Under the pieces are notes generated by a model that did not search any database, was not told the DNA's origin, and was given only the letters and a program-made list of their open reading frames with translations. The translations under genes were made by a program, and so were the position numbers. A stretch of 64,000 nt of DNA from an uncultured Bacteroidota bacterium (GTDB taxonomy: Bacteria > Bacteroidota > Bacteroidia > Bacteroidales > WCHB1-69). The DNA lies in assembly GCA_902802755.1 (NCBI GenBank), contig CADCNH010000003.1, positions 50,865 to 114,864 of the forward strand. Reading direction: 5' to 3'. Positions 43,485-52,612 of the stretch are shown in pieces; position 1 is the stretch's first letter; each line of letters starts with the position of its first letter.

Positions 43485-46418
43485 CTAGTCTTTGTTTAAT
43501 TTTGAAACCAGATGATGCCTACCACTCCCTAAGAGCTGTTTCTCATAGCCCTTAGAAGTCGGAAGCCATACCTCGGCCGTGGTGTTGGCAGGGATAAGGA
43601 TATCCCACTCAAAACGATCAAAGGAATTATTTTTGCCCTTAGACTTAATGCGTTTCCACTTACTCTCAATTAGGCCGCTGACCGACTGATAGGAACAGTT
43701 CACATAGTCCAAGCCCTCAATGGGATAGGGTTTCAACTGTATAGTGCTGTAGCCAGGCACCAGGGCACGGATGCCGCCCAAATATTCGTAATACCAGATG
43801 ATAAGGTCGCCAAGCAGCATCACATGGTTGCCCGAATTCATCGAGGGATCTCCAGTGTCACCATTCCAGAGTTCCCAAATGGTGGTGGCTCCTTTGCGCA
43901 CCATATAGCCCCAGCTTGGATAGGTGTCGTTGGTGGCCAACTTCAATGCCAGGTCACCGCGACCGTACTCGGTGAGGGTGCGCATCAATTGCTGAATACC
44001 TACCACACCTGTAGATACGTGGCCGTCAAATTCATTCACTGTTTTATCGATGATGTTGGCAAAAACCTTTTCTTTTAGTGTTGATTTGTTTATTTGTTGA
44101 TCTGTTGAATTGTTGATTTGAAAGGTGGGCTTTGATTCATTATCGTCAGGAACCATGCCGAAGGCAAGGGGCAGAATATTGGCCGTAACCGTGTTATGGT
44201 CATAGCGGCCGGTGGAAGCATCAAGATATTTGGCATTATAGGCCGCAGTGACCGTGGTAATTTCATTGCGGAAGAAGTCTGCATCATCGTCACGGCCCAA
44301 TAAGTCAGCAAAATGAGCCATTTTACCAGCATAATAAACATAGTAAGGCGTGGAGAGGTTAGCGGGCCATGTCATCCGGTTGGTATCGCGTGTATGTATC
44401 AGCCCCGGGCTTTCGGGTGGAACGCACCAGTCGCCGTAAGTGTCGCGGATGAGGATGCCGTTTTTGAGGTAGTATTTCTTCATGTGAAGCATCCAGCGTT
44501 TCATGGCATCGTAATGTTTTTGAACAGGCTGAATATCACCAAAACGGGTATAAAGCATATCGGCCACGGTAATGAAAGCCCCAGGCCAGGTCATGTTGTC
44601 AGTATAATTACGCCAGTAAGCAGGAGCGACATCAGAGATTGAGCCATTTTCCAGCTGGCAGTCCTCAAGGTCTTGCAACCACTTGGCATAGAGTCGGTGG
44701 TTGTCAAAAATAAAACTTTCGCCATAACAGCCTGTAGTGCGGTCGCCGGTCCAGCCCATGCGCTCATCGCGCTGGGGGCAGTCGGTGGGCATGCTGCGGT
44801 AATTGCCGCGAATGCCCCAAGTGGCATTGCGATAGACAGCATTGATAATCTCGTCGGAACACTCAAAACTGCCAGTCATCGGCATCTCGTCGGATAAAAC
44901 CAAGCCTGTAAAGTTTTCAGCTTTGGGTTCGTAACGCAAGCCCGATATTTCCACATAACGAAAACCGTGATAGGTAAACATGGGGTGAAAAAAGCCCTTT
45001 TCCCCAGCAGCAATGTATCGGTCGGCACATTCTGCAGAACGAAGATTGTCGGTATAAAGCGCACTGTCTTCTGTAAGAATCTCTGCATAACGGAAAATGA
45101 TGGTGTCACCAGATCTCATGTCAAACAAATTTGAAATCAACACTCCCACCATATTCTGCCCCATATCAAGTATCCATTTATCGCCCTTTGGGAAGAGTGC
45201 AACAGGTGTCAAATACTCCTGTGCCTTGATATTGGGATTGGGTTGGGGAGTGAGTAGTAACATCGGATCAGGCTGCTGATAATCGTCAGGCAGAGGACTA
45301 CCAGTAACAACCGGATACTCTCGTGCCACACGATGACGGGGATTGTAAATATCCTCGCAGTACATATTCTGCCTGTCATAGTCAACCACAGCCACTTCCC
45401 AATGGCTGTCATCAAAACCAGACACATCCCAATCACCAAGGTCAACGCGCGCGTCATAAGTTTCCCCATCAAACTCATTGCTCTTGCGAATAGGCCCACG
45501 GTTGGTGATACGCCAGCCTTCACCACTCACAATGGTATCTGTTGTACCATCTTGGTAAGTCACCTCCAACTGCAGTAACAGTTGTGGAAGGCCATAGTGT
45601 GCAGCATGATTGATGCCGCACCATTCCAAGTAATTGGTATCGTGACGCACAGTAGTGAAGCGACCAGCTTCAAGTATTACTCCAACAGTATTTGTATCGT
45701 TTTCGAAGAGAAGATCCGTCACATCGTACGCATTGAAATAAATGCGACGTGTATAATCGCTGAGGGTTGGTTTCAGCCACTCATCAGGAGCAACTTCACC
45801 TCCATTAATAGTAGCACTATAAACACCCAAACCGCTGATATAGAGCCGAGCTTTGCTAATGTTCTCTTTCAAAGAAAATTCCTTGCGCAAATAGCGGGCA
45901 GCAATGACGGTATGACCATCAAGCTTATCATCATCGAAATCACGACCAATCCAATGGGCATGCCAGTCGTCACGAGAGAGGAGGCTAATCTCGAAGTGAT
46001 GGATGTCGCTCTCGAGATGTAGTATTTTTGTTGATTTGTTGTTTTGTTGATTTGTTGATTTGATGTTTCGGGAGTACGTAACGGTAGTATATACCTTCCA
46101 CCAGCAACAATCGCGGCTTTTGAGCTTTTGACCCTCGTAGGGAATGTAAAGCATCCGATTGGAAACAACCGTCTTGCTGTCCCACAGATCGCCAATGCCT
46201 TTGCGTGCATTTTCCTCGCTGCTGGCCACAATAATGCGATATTCCGTTTGTATCACATTGCTTTCTTCCGACTCGTACTGCCAGCTGAAACGAGGCTCTG
46301 CGGTGGCCAAAGGCTGTCTGCCATCCTGCATATCAACGGTAAGCGAAGTCAATTGGATTTTATGGTCACAAGCAGAAAAGAAAACTGCCAATAAAAGGAT
46401 TGAAAATAAATGTCTCAT
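43485..46418 (-). CDS. GH78 alpha-L-rhamnosidase lipoprotein with in-frame repeat insertions
   Basis: The 977-residue protein has lipobox FSAC (Cys17), N-terminal beta domains (LYISGLGVYSATINGGEVAP typical of GH78 domain N), then the (alpha/alpha)6 barrel with PTDCPQRDERMGWTGDRTTG (general acid Glu), YGDWCVPPESPGLIH and GATTIWELWNGDTGDPSMNS (general base Glu), and a C-terminal sandwich. It cleaves terminal alpha-L-rhamnose. Two stretches are encoded by AACAAATC octamers: IKSTNQQNNKST (about 119-131) and INNSTDQQINKST (about 767-780). Both keep the frame and probably form surface loops. Confidence 0.9.
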   Translation of the reverse strand: MRHLFSILLLAVFFSACDHKIQLTSLTVDMQDGRQPLATAEPRFSWQYESEESNVIQTEYRIIVASSEENARKGIGDLWDSKTVVSNRMLYIPYEGQKLKSRDCCWWKVYTTVTYSRNIKSTNQQNNKSTKILHLESDIHHFEISLLSRDDWHAHWIGRDFDDDKLDGHTVIAARYLRKEFSLKENISKARLYISGLGVYSATINGGEVAPDEWLKPTLSDYTRRIYFNAYDVTDLLFENDTNTVGVILEAGRFTTVRHDTNYLEWCGINHAAHYGLPQLLLQLEVTYQDGTTDTIVSGEGWRITNRGPIRKSNEFDGETYDARVDLGDWDVSGFDDSHWEVAVVDYDRQNMYCEDIYNPRHRVAREYPVVTGSPLPDDYQQPDPMLLLTPQPNPNIKAQEYLTPVALFPKGDKWILDMGQNMVGVLISNLFDMRSGDTIIFRYAEILTEDSALYTDNLRSAECADRYIAAGEKGFFHPMFTYHGFRYVEISGLRYEPKAENFTGLVLSDEMPMTGSFECSDEIINAVYRNATWGIRGNYRSMPTDCPQRDERMGWTGDRTTGCYGESFIFDNHRLYAKWLQDLEDCQLENGSISDVAPAYWRNYTDNMTWPGAFITVADMLYTRFGDIQPVQKHYDAMKRWMLHMKKYYLKNGILIRDTYGDWCVPPESPGLIHTRDTNRMTWPANLSTPYYVYYAGKMAHFADLLGRDDDADFFRNEITTVTAAYNAKYLDASTGRYDHNTVTANILPLAFGMVPDDNESKPTFQINNSTDQQINKSTLKEKVFANIIDKTVNEFDGHVSTGVVGIQQLMRTLTEYGRGDLALKLATNDTYPSWGYMVRKGATTIWELWNGDTGDPSMNSGNHVMLLGDLIIWYYEYLGGIRALVPGYSTIQLKPYPIEGLDYVNCSYQSVSGLIESKWKRIKSKGKNNSFDRFEWDILIPANTTAEVWLPTSKGYEKQLLGSGRHHLVSKLNKD
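44079..44120 (-). repeat. AACAAATC-type octamers inside the GH78 gene (second site)
   Basis: About 42 bases of AACAAATC-related units (minus strand CAAATCAACAATTCAAC and so on), encoding INNSTDQQINKST. The family also occurs between genes at 21655-21693 and 50659-50680. Confidence 0.8.
46029..46064 (-). repeat. AACAAATC-type octamers inside the GH78 gene (first site)
   Basis: About 36 bases, minus strand AAATCAAC units with one AAAACAAC variant, encoding IKSTNQQNNKST. Confidence 0.8.
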
Positions 46419-46457
46419 ATTACCGAATGTTGTTCATCAATATTGCGTTTTTTTTGT

Positions 46458-46466
46458 GCAAATGTA
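46458..46466 (-). promoter_or_regulatory. -7 promoter element of the GH78 gene
   Basis: Minus-strand TACATTTGC, 40 bases before ATG 46418. Confidence 0.5.
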
Positions 46467-46555
46467 TATAAAAATATTGGATTAAACACATTAAAATTTG
46501 TTGCAACACACCAACCCCACAAATTTTTGCACTTACCGTCGGCTAGATCTTTTGC

Positions 46556-46581
46556 ACACTTTTCCATCAAGGAAAAAGTGT
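46556..46581. promoter_or_regulatory. Inverted repeat between divergent GH78 and dxr promoters
   Basis: ACACTTTTCC ATCAA GGAAAAAGTGT, arms matching with a one-base bulge, about 15 bases upstream of the dxr -7 box. It could be an operator or only a chance hairpin. Confidence 0.35.
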
Positions 46582-46594
46582 AAAGAATTTTCCG

Positions 46595-46603
46595 TATCTT
46601 TGC
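46595..46603 (+). promoter_or_regulatory. -7 promoter element of dxr
   Basis: TATCTTTGC, 19 bases before the TTG start at 46623, so the transcript has a very short leader. Confidence 0.65.
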
Positions 46604-46622
46604 AAGCTTAAAATTTTGACCA

Positions 46623-47783
46623 TTGAAGAAGAAAGTCTGCTTACTGGGTTCTACGGGTTCTATGGGCGTTCAGTCATTGGAAGTGATTGACGAACTATCT
46701 GATTTACTTGAAGTTGAAGTTCTCGCATGCTACTCCAATGCAGACTTGCTTATCCGTCAGGCCAAGAAGTTCAAGCCCAACGCAGTGGTCATTATCAAGG
46801 AGGATTTGTACCAACAGGTGAAAGACGCCCTGTGGGACGATGACATCAAGGTGTTCGCCGGGGAGTCGTCGATGTGCGACATTGTGGAGATGAGCAGCAT
46901 CGACATCGTGCTGTCGTGCATTGTGGGCGTGGCCGGTCTGAAACCCGTGTATCGAGCCATCAAATGCGGCAAACCCATTGCTTTAGCCAACAAGGAGACC
47001 TTAGTGGTGGCTGGCGAGCTAATGACACGTTTGGCAGGTGAGAAGCGAGTTCCACTGCTCCCCGTCGATTCAGAGCATTCGGCCATTTTCCAGTGTCTAG
47101 CAGGCGAATGGCAAAACCCCATCGAGAAAATCATCATCACCGCTTCAGGTGGTCCGTTCAGAGGCAAAAACGTTGATTTCTTGAAAAGCGTAACCAAAGA
47201 GCAGGCCCTGAAGCACCCCAACTGGAGCATGGGCAACAAAATCACCATCGACAGCGCCACCCTGATGAACAAGGGTTTGGAGGTGATCGAGGCCAAGTGG
47301 CTGTTTGACGCCACCCTCGACCAGATTGAGGTGGTGGTGCATCCGCAGTCCATCATCCACTCGATGGTGCAATTTGCCGACGGCTCGGTGAAAGCGCAGT
47401 TGGGATTGCCCAGCATGAAGCTGCCCATCCAGTACGCTCTCACCTACCCCCAGCGGGAAAGCAACAAAATGCCCCGGCTGAACTTTGCCGACTACCCTTC
47501 TTTGACTTTTGAGAAACCCGATACCCAAACCTTCCGATGTTTGGACATTGCCTATAGAGCCTCCCGTGAAGGCGGCAACCGACCTTGTGTAATGAATGCT
47601 GCCAACGAAGTGGCTGTGGCATTATTTTTGCAGGACAAAATCGGTTTCAACGATATTCCAGATATCATTGAAAGCCAGCTGGCGGAAATACCCTTTGCCC
47701 GCCCTAAAAGCATTGAGGAGTATTTGGAGATTGACCAGGAAGTGAGGAGAAGGATACAGGGGACAGGTTACAGGGGTCAGTGA
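46623..47783 (+). CDS. dxr: 1-deoxy-D-xylulose 5-phosphate reductoisomerase
   Basis: The 386-residue enzyme catalyses the second step of the MEP isoprenoid pathway. The NADPH site LLGSTGSMGVQSLEVI is at 7-22, ANKETLVVAGE near 125, the metal/substrate loop PVDSEHSAIFQCL near 146, TASGGPFRG near 179 and MNKGLEVIEA near 218. The start is TTG 46623, the only one that keeps the dinucleotide fold at the expected distance and fits the promoter. The last residues IQGTGYRGQ and the TGA stop come from GGGGTCA/GTGATCA heptamers. Confidence 0.94.
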   Translation: MKKKVCLLGSTGSMGVQSLEVIDELSDLLEVEVLACYSNADLLIRQAKKFKPNAVVIIKEDLYQQVKDALWDDDIKVFAGESSMCDIVEMSSIDIVLSCIVGVAGLKPVYRAIKCGKPIALANKETLVVAGELMTRLAGEKRVPLLPVDSEHSAIFQCLAGEWQNPIEKIIITASGGPFRGKNVDFLKSVTKEQALKHPNWSMGNKITIDSATLMNKGLEVIEAKWLFDATLDQIEVVVHPQSIIHSMVQFADGSVKAQLGLPSMKLPIQYALTYPQRESNKMPRLNFADYPSLTFEKPDTQTFRCLDIAYRASREGGNRPCVMNAANEVAVALFLQDKIGFNDIPDIIESQLAEIPFARPKSIEEYLEIDQEVRRRIQGTGYRGQ

Positions 47784-48180
47784 TCAGGGGTCAGTGATCA
47801 GGAGTCAGAAAGAGGTAGAAGGTGGAAGTGAATAGAATTTAAGGGTTAGTGATTAGATGCGGTGGAACCGCAACCCACGCATAGGTTACAGGGGTCAGGG
47901 ATCAGGGGTCAGAAAGAGGTAGAAGGTGGAAGTGAATAGAATTTAAGGGTTAGTGATTAGATGCGGTGGAACCGCAACCCACGCATAGGTTACAGTGATC
48001 AGGGGTCAGGGGTCAGGGGTCAGGGATCATGGGTTAAGGGTTAGTGATTAGATGCGGTGGAACCGCAACCCACGCATAGGTTACAGGGGTCAGTGATCAG
48101 GGGTTAGGGGTTAGAAAGGTTAGTAGGGTTAAAAGATTATTGGATGAATGATTGATTGTGAATTATGAATTATGAATTGT
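47760..48180 (+). repeat. Composite repeat field with a 27 bp triplicate
   Basis: GGGGTCA/GTGATCA heptamers alternate with three identical 27-mers starting GATGCGGTGGAACCGC (47866, 47960, 48051) that contain the hairpin GCGGT GGA ACCGC and outer arms ATGCG / CGCAT. Copies are 94 and 91 bases apart and the intervals are also similar to each other. AATTATG heptamers close the field next to rseP. It fills the 416-base gap between dxr and rseP; no gene is visible. Confidence 0.9.
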
Positions 48181-48199
48181 GAATTTTAATATAGAGATT

Positions 48200-49588
48200 A
48201 TGGGAATTGGAATGCAGGTTTTAGGCCTGATCGCAAGTTTAAGTTTATTGGTATTCGTGCATGAACTGGGACATTATTTCTTTGCACGTATTTTTCATAC
48301 TCGAGTAGATAAATTCTATCTGTTTTTCAACCCCGGTTTTTCTATTATGAGAATGAAGAAATGCGGTAACCAATACCAGTTTAGCTTTTTCTCCTCTGAA
48401 TCTCCTGAAGAATGGAAGAACTACCCAGAAAATACCGAATGGGGTATCGGCTGGCTGCCTTTGGGCGGCTACTGTTCCATCAACGGCATGGTCGATGAGA
48501 CCACCAAGGCTGAACAACTTTCTGCCGAGCCTCAACCCTGGGAATTCCGCGCTAAACCCGCCTGGCAACGCCTTTTCATCATCATCGGCGGAGTATTGAT
48601 GAACTTTATCACCGCCCTGATTATCTATGTTGGTGTGATGTACCATTATGGCAATGAGTATGTGCCCGTAACCGAAGCTACCTATGGTTTGCAATTTACC
48701 GAAAGCGCGAAAAATATAGGTTTCCAGAATGGCGACAAGATTATTTCTGTGGATGGTAAAGTTCCTGAGACCATGGGAGAATTTGCCACCTCATTGCTAA
48801 TTGACGATGTCAAAGAAGTGAAGGTAAACAGAGATGGGGAAATTGTCAGCATCAGCATTCCCGATAATTTCGGACAGCAAGTTCTGGCTGCTGGCGACAA
48901 TGCCGGTTTCTGCCAGTTCAACTTCCCCTTCGTGGTGGATATTGTGATGGAAGATCATCCCGCTGAGGCTGCTGGCTTGCAGCATGGTGACTCCCTCGTG
49001 GCCATCAACGGCGAGGAATATTTCTCCTTCTACGATTACCAAAGCACATTGTCCCAAAACAAAAACAAGGACGTGGAACTGAGCTTCTACCGTGGCGACT
49101 CCCTCTATCAAGCCACCGTTCACCTGACCGAAGAGGGTGTTATCGGCGTTTATCCCGTCAATCCCGCAGTATATCTCACCACCAAAGTTATCAAATACGG
49201 ATTCTTCGAATCCATACCTGTGGGCATCAAAAAAGGATTCGAAACCTTGGCCACCTACGTTAAACAGTTCAAATTAGTGTTCACAAAAGAAGGGGCCCAG
49301 CAATTGGGTGGTTTCGGCACTATCGGCAGCATCTTCCCGAAAGTATGGGATTGGGAGCGTTTCTGGAATATGACCGCCTTCTTGGGCATCATCTTAGCCT
49401 TCATGAACATCATCCCCATCCCGGCGTTGGACGGAGGTTACCTGCTATTCATCATCGTGGAGATGATTACCCGCCGCAAACCCAGCGACAAGTTCATCGG
49501 CATAGCCAACACCATTGGTTTCACCCTGCTGATTATCCTGCTGATTTACGCCAACGGCATGGATATCATCCGGGCGTTCTTCAAGTGA
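48200..49588 (+). CDS. rseP: RseP-like site-2 intramembrane metalloprotease
   Basis: The 462-residue protein has the zinc motif HELGH at 21-25 in the first TM helix, the matching FMNIIPIPALDGGYLLF (about 408) with the third zinc ligand Asp, and two PDZ-like regions between (NGDKIISVDGKVPETMGEFA; EDHPAEAAGLQHGDSLVAIN). It would cut anti-sigma factors or signal peptides within the membrane. The start is ATG 48200 (MGIGMQVLGLIASL); a GTG at 48179 would add residues translated from AATTGTG/AATTATG heptamers. Confidence 0.93.
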   Translation: MGIGMQVLGLIASLSLLVFVHELGHYFFARIFHTRVDKFYLFFNPGFSIMRMKKCGNQYQFSFFSSESPEEWKNYPENTEWGIGWLPLGGYCSINGMVDETTKAEQLSAEPQPWEFRAKPAWQRLFIIIGGVLMNFITALIIYVGVMYHYGNEYVPVTEATYGLQFTESAKNIGFQNGDKIISVDGKVPETMGEFATSLLIDDVKEVKVNRDGEIVSISIPDNFGQQVLAAGDNAGFCQFNFPFVVDIVMEDHPAEAAGLQHGDSLVAINGEEYFSFYDYQSTLSQNKNKDVELSFYRGDSLYQATVHLTEEGVIGVYPVNPAVYLTTKVIKYGFFESIPVGIKKGFETLATYVKQFKLVFTKEGAQQLGGFGTIGSIFPKVWDWERFWNMTAFLGIILAFMNIIPIPALDGGYLLFIIVEMITRRKPSDKFIGIANTIGFTLLIILLIYANGMDIIRAFFK

Positions 49589-49660
49589 TAACCATGCCTA
49601 AAAAGTCATAAATCGGCCTATTGTACAGTTGTAAAACAACGTATATCAAGCACATACATC

Positions 49661-50545
49661 ATGCACTTTTTATTCTGGTTTGTACTCTACCCTCTCTCCC
49701 TGCTGCCATTGTTCATTTTATATGGCATTTGTGGTGTGTTATATTTCTTTCTGAATCATATAGTGAGATACCGAAGAAAAGTCATCGACCAGAATCTGCG
49801 GAATTCTTTCCCGGAAAAAAGTGAGAAAGAGCTGGCTAAAATCAGAAAGCAGTATTACTGGCATCTGGCCCAATTGGCTGCAGAAATGCTGAAGATGCTC
49901 ACCCTCAGTCGCCGTGGCGTAAAAAAACGCTACTGGAGCAAAAATCCTGAGATTGTCAACCGTTTTTTTGACGAGGGTCGCAGTGTTATCTTGATGTCAA
50001 GCCATTACAACAACTGGGAATGGCTGGTATTAAGTTTGGACATGCAGTTCAAACATCATGGCGTAGGTGTGGGAAAAGCCAACAGCAACAAGAATTTCGA
50101 GAAACTCATTAACAGAGCGCGTACCCGTTATGGCACAGAAGTGGTGTTCGCCGACACAGTACGTCAAGTGTTCGAAGACTATGAGTCACAACATACCCCC
50201 TGCTGCTACATGATGCTCAGCGACCAGTCGCCCAGCAACCCCAAAAGCTGCTATGTAACCGACTTCCTAAATCAGCGTTCGGGGATTATTTTCGGTGCAG
50301 AACATTATGCCAAGAAATACAATCTTCCTGTCATTTATTATCAGGTTATCAAAGACCATATTGGTCATTATCATCTTGAATTTGAATTAATCACAGACAA
50401 ACCCAACGAAATGGAGCATGGTGCCATCACCGACAAGTATGTGCAGCTGCTGGAGCAGACCATTCGCAAGCAGCCCGCCTACTGGCTATGGAGCCACCGG
50501 CGGTGGAAACATGATTTTTCGGGGGAACGGGAAGACGTACACTGA
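49661..50545 (+). CDS. Lipid A biosynthesis-type (LpxL/HtrB) acyltransferase
   Basis: The 294-residue protein has an N-terminal membrane segment (YPLSLLPLFILYGICGVLYF) and the catalytic HX4E motif in SSHYNNWEW (about 113-120), plus MMLSDQSPSNP and YWLWSHRRWK near the end, typical of the family that adds secondary acyl chains to lipid A. In families I know the chain ends about at HRRWK; here the extra residues HDFSGEREDVH and the stop are read from the 25-mer repeat family (GGGAACGGGAAGACG). Confidence 0.88.
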   Translation: MHFLFWFVLYPLSLLPLFILYGICGVLYFFLNHIVRYRRKVIDQNLRNSFPEKSEKELAKIRKQYYWHLAQLAAEMLKMLTLSRRGVKKRYWSKNPEIVNRFFDEGRSVILMSSHYNNWEWLVLSLDMQFKHHGVGVGKANSNKNFEKLINRARTRYGTEVVFADTVRQVFEDYESQHTPCCYMMLSDQSPSNPKSCYVTDFLNQRSGIIFGAEHYAKKYNLPVIYYQVIKDHIGHYHLEFELITDKPNEMEHGAITDKYVQLLEQTIRKQPAYWLWSHRRWKHDFSGEREDVH

Positions 50546-50662
50546 AGTGTACTCGGAAAGACGGGAAGACGATAATCTAACCGAGCGAGCGCAGCGAGTG
50601 CCTCCTCGAGCGAATGAAATGAGCGACTCCCCGAGCAAACAAAGTGAGCGTCTTAACGTATC
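50517..50662. repeat. 25 bp-family repeat cluster
   Basis: GGGAAGACG linkers, the hairpin TACACT GA AGTGTA, and GAGCGAGCGCAGCGAGTG, GAGCGAATGAAATGAGCG, GAGCAAACAAAGTGAGCG units. Starts inside the acyltransferase 3' end and is followed by AACAAATA octamers before the nitroreductase gene. Confidence 0.8.
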
Positions 50663-50685
50663 AACAAATAAACAATAAAAAAACT

Positions 50686-51447
50686 ATGAATAAGACTATT
50701 GAAACAATACTGCAACACCGCAGCATTCGGAAATTCACAACGGAGGAAGTCAGTAAAGAAGACCTGGAACTGATATTGCGTTGTGCCTGCAACGGCTCTA
50801 CTTTAGGCAATATGCAACTATTTAGCATTATCGTCAGCACTGACAAACAGATGATGGAGAAAGCTGCCCCGCTGCACTTCAACCAGCCCATCGCCACTAA
50901 TGCGCCGCTGATGCTGACCTTCTGCGCCGACTTACACCGCTTTAACCGCTACTGTGAATACCGCGGTGCCGCCACTGACTGCTATAGCAACTTACAGTCG
51001 TACCAGTGGGCAGTCACCGATGCCATCATCGCCGCCCAGAACGCCTGTGTGGCTGCTGAGTCGTTGGGCTTAGGCATCTGCTGGTTAGGCACCATCACTT
51101 ATCAGGTGGATAAATTCATCGAACTGCTGAAACTGCCCAAAAACGTCATCCCCGTGGCATGCATCTCCATTGGCCATCCCGATGAGCAACCCGAACTGAC
51201 TGACAAACTACCGGTGGAAGCAATGATTCATCAGGAAGTATATCAGGATTATTCAGAATACGATATCAATAAACTGTATAAGGAAAAAGAAGCTCACCCC
51301 AATACCCTTAAAATTTTGGAAGAAAACAAGTTAGACAATCTAGCTCAGGTTTTCACCGAGAGAAGATACACCAAGAAAGACAATGAGTTTTTTGCAGAAG
51401 TATTGAAGAAAGCGTTGCAAGACCAAGACTTTTTGGCCAAAGAATAA
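50686..51447 (+). CDS. Nitroreductase-family FMN oxidoreductase
   Basis: The 253-residue protein begins MNKTIETILQHRSIRKFTTE with the FMN-phosphate-binding HRSIRKF, then CNGSTLGNMQLFSIIV and CVAAESLGLGICWLGTI, like NfsA/FRP NADPH-dependent flavin or nitro reductases. The physiological substrate is unknown. The start is ATG 50686; the open frame upstream is repeat. It overlaps the next gene by one base (TAATG). Confidence 0.9.
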   Translation: MNKTIETILQHRSIRKFTTEEVSKEDLELILRCACNGSTLGNMQLFSIIVSTDKQMMEKAAPLHFNQPIATNAPLMLTFCADLHRFNRYCEYRGAATDCYSNLQSYQWAVTDAIIAAQNACVAAESLGLGICWLGTITYQVDKFIELLKLPKNVIPVACISIGHPDEQPELTDKLPVEAMIHQEVYQDYSEYDINKLYKEKEAHPNTLKILEENKLDNLAQVFTERRYTKKDNEFFAEVLKKALQDQDFLAKE

Positions 51448-52106
51448 TGGAAAATATTTTCACACACGAACTGTCACGTTATTCCGCCATTATTGTAGGA
51501 AACGGAGAGGTACCGCAAGGAGAAATCCCAATGCTGTTTCTTCAACATGCCCGTTTCATTGTGTGCTGTGATGGGGCCTTGGAAAAGCTGCTTAAAATCG
51601 GCATGAAACCTGATGTGGTCATTGGTGACTGCGATTCCATTTCAGAAGAGAGGCGGCAGCAATTCAAGGACATCATCATCGAGGACAAAGACCAAGAATG
51701 CAACGACCTGCAGAAAGCCCTGAAATACTGCCAGAGACAACAGTTCGGACCCGTAGCCATATTAGGAGCCTCCGGACTACGCGATGACCATCAGCTGGCC
51801 AATTTGTCAATACTAAACATGTATGCCGAGTGCATGGACCTAATCATGGTTAGCAATTACGGCCTGTTTTCTTTTATCTCTGAGGACACGACATTTGCCT
51901 CTATTCCAGGGCAAGAAGTATCGGTTTTCAGCTTTGACGGACAAGCTCTTTTCAGCTTCAGCGGACTTCAATACCCTGTCCATAAACGCCGCTTTACGCA
52001 GCTATGGGAAGGCAGTCTGAACAAAGCCCTTGGCGAACGCTTCACCGTGAAAATCAGCGATGGCAGAGGAGTGGTGTTCAGGGAATTTTGTCAATTGGCG
52101 AATTAG
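51447..52106 (+). CDS. Thiamine pyrophosphokinase
   Basis: The 219-residue protein converts thiamine to thiamine diphosphate. Signature segments: IVGNGEVPQGEIP, CCDGALEKLLKIGMKPDVVI, GDCDSISEERRQQF, GASGLRDDHQLANLSIL (family GGRxDHxLaN) and a C-terminal beta-sandwich with VSVFSFDGQ. It is coupled to the nitroreductase gene. The final CAATTGGCGAATTAG belongs to the CAAATTAG repeat family and gives the tail QLAN. Confidence 0.92.
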   Translation: MENIFTHELSRYSAIIVGNGEVPQGEIPMLFLQHARFIVCCDGALEKLLKIGMKPDVVIGDCDSISEERRQQFKDIIIEDKDQECNDLQKALKYCQRQQFGPVAILGASGLRDDHQLANLSILNMYAECMDLIMVSNYGLFSFISEDTTFASIPGQEVSVFSFDGQALFSFSGLQYPVHKRRFTQLWEGSLNKALGERFTVKISDGRGVVFREFCQLAN

Positions 52107-52124
52107 TTAATGTGCTAATTTACG
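52092..52124 (+). repeat. Short CAAATTAG-family tract
   Basis: Units GCGAATTAG, TTAATGTG, CTAATTT overlap the stop of the thiamine pyrophosphokinase gene. Confidence 0.6.
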
Positions 52125-52530
52125 CACTTGCTTTTTCTGGCATCAGTATCGCACAGCGGTCAATAATGGCATTGGCATAGTCGAAACCCGCATCACAAAC
52201 CTGCTTGCCTCTTATGCCGTCATAGCCCATCACCAAATGCATGGTTTCATAGCCAAAGCTTAGCAGTCGTTTAAGTTTGCCATCACGTTTACTGGCAGCC
52301 TCCATATATTTCTTTATTGAAGGCCTCCCCTTGCCTTTACGCACATGCAACACCGCATCAAGTGCAATCAGGCAGCCTTTCCACAGTATATCCCCCGCGG
52401 TTTTGATGTATTTCTTGTCCAAATACGAATTTGTTTCCGGATCATATTTAGATCTCGATATGTTCTCTTTAGCATTGGACACATACCTTCGGGCCTCTTC
52501 AATAGGGTTCTGAATCTCTGTGTCTTCCAT
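52120..52530 (-). CDS. DUF5618-family helical protein, copy 2
   Basis: The 136-residue paralogue of the protein at 42856-43257. Shared segments include NPIEEARRYVSNAKE, KYIKTAGDILWKGCLIALDA, GKGRPSIKKYMEAA, MGYDGIRGKQVCDAGFDYAN and AIIDRCAIL. Conservation of the Gly-Lys-Gly-Arg-Pro-Ser loop and the MGYDG-R-K-VCDAG motif suggests functional constraint. Also monocistronic, with promoter at 52604. Function unknown. Confidence 0.7.
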   Translation of the reverse strand: MEDTEIQNPIEEARRYVSNAKENISRSKYDPETNSYLDKKYIKTAGDILWKGCLIALDAVLHVRKGKGRPSIKKYMEAASKRDGKLKRLLSFGYETMHLVMGYDGIRGKQVCDAGFDYANAIIDRCAILMPEKASA

Positions 52531-52603
52531 AGTTTTCTCTTTTACTTTTTGAAATTATATTTGTCTGTTATGACATCCCCTGCTTTAGTATAAAAAATAT
52601 ATG

Positions 52604-52612
52604 GCAAAGATA
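52604..52612 (-). promoter_or_regulatory. -7 promoter element of DUF5618 copy 2
   Basis: Minus-strand TATCTTTGC about 74 bases before ATG 52530, in the same position as before copy 1. Confidence 0.6.

Noticed and set aside
47866..48077. Possible CRISPR array (three identical 27-mers at regular spacing)
   Set aside because: Spacers of 64-67 bases are too long and are similar to each other; there are only three repeats and no cas genes. It is a tandem duplication.
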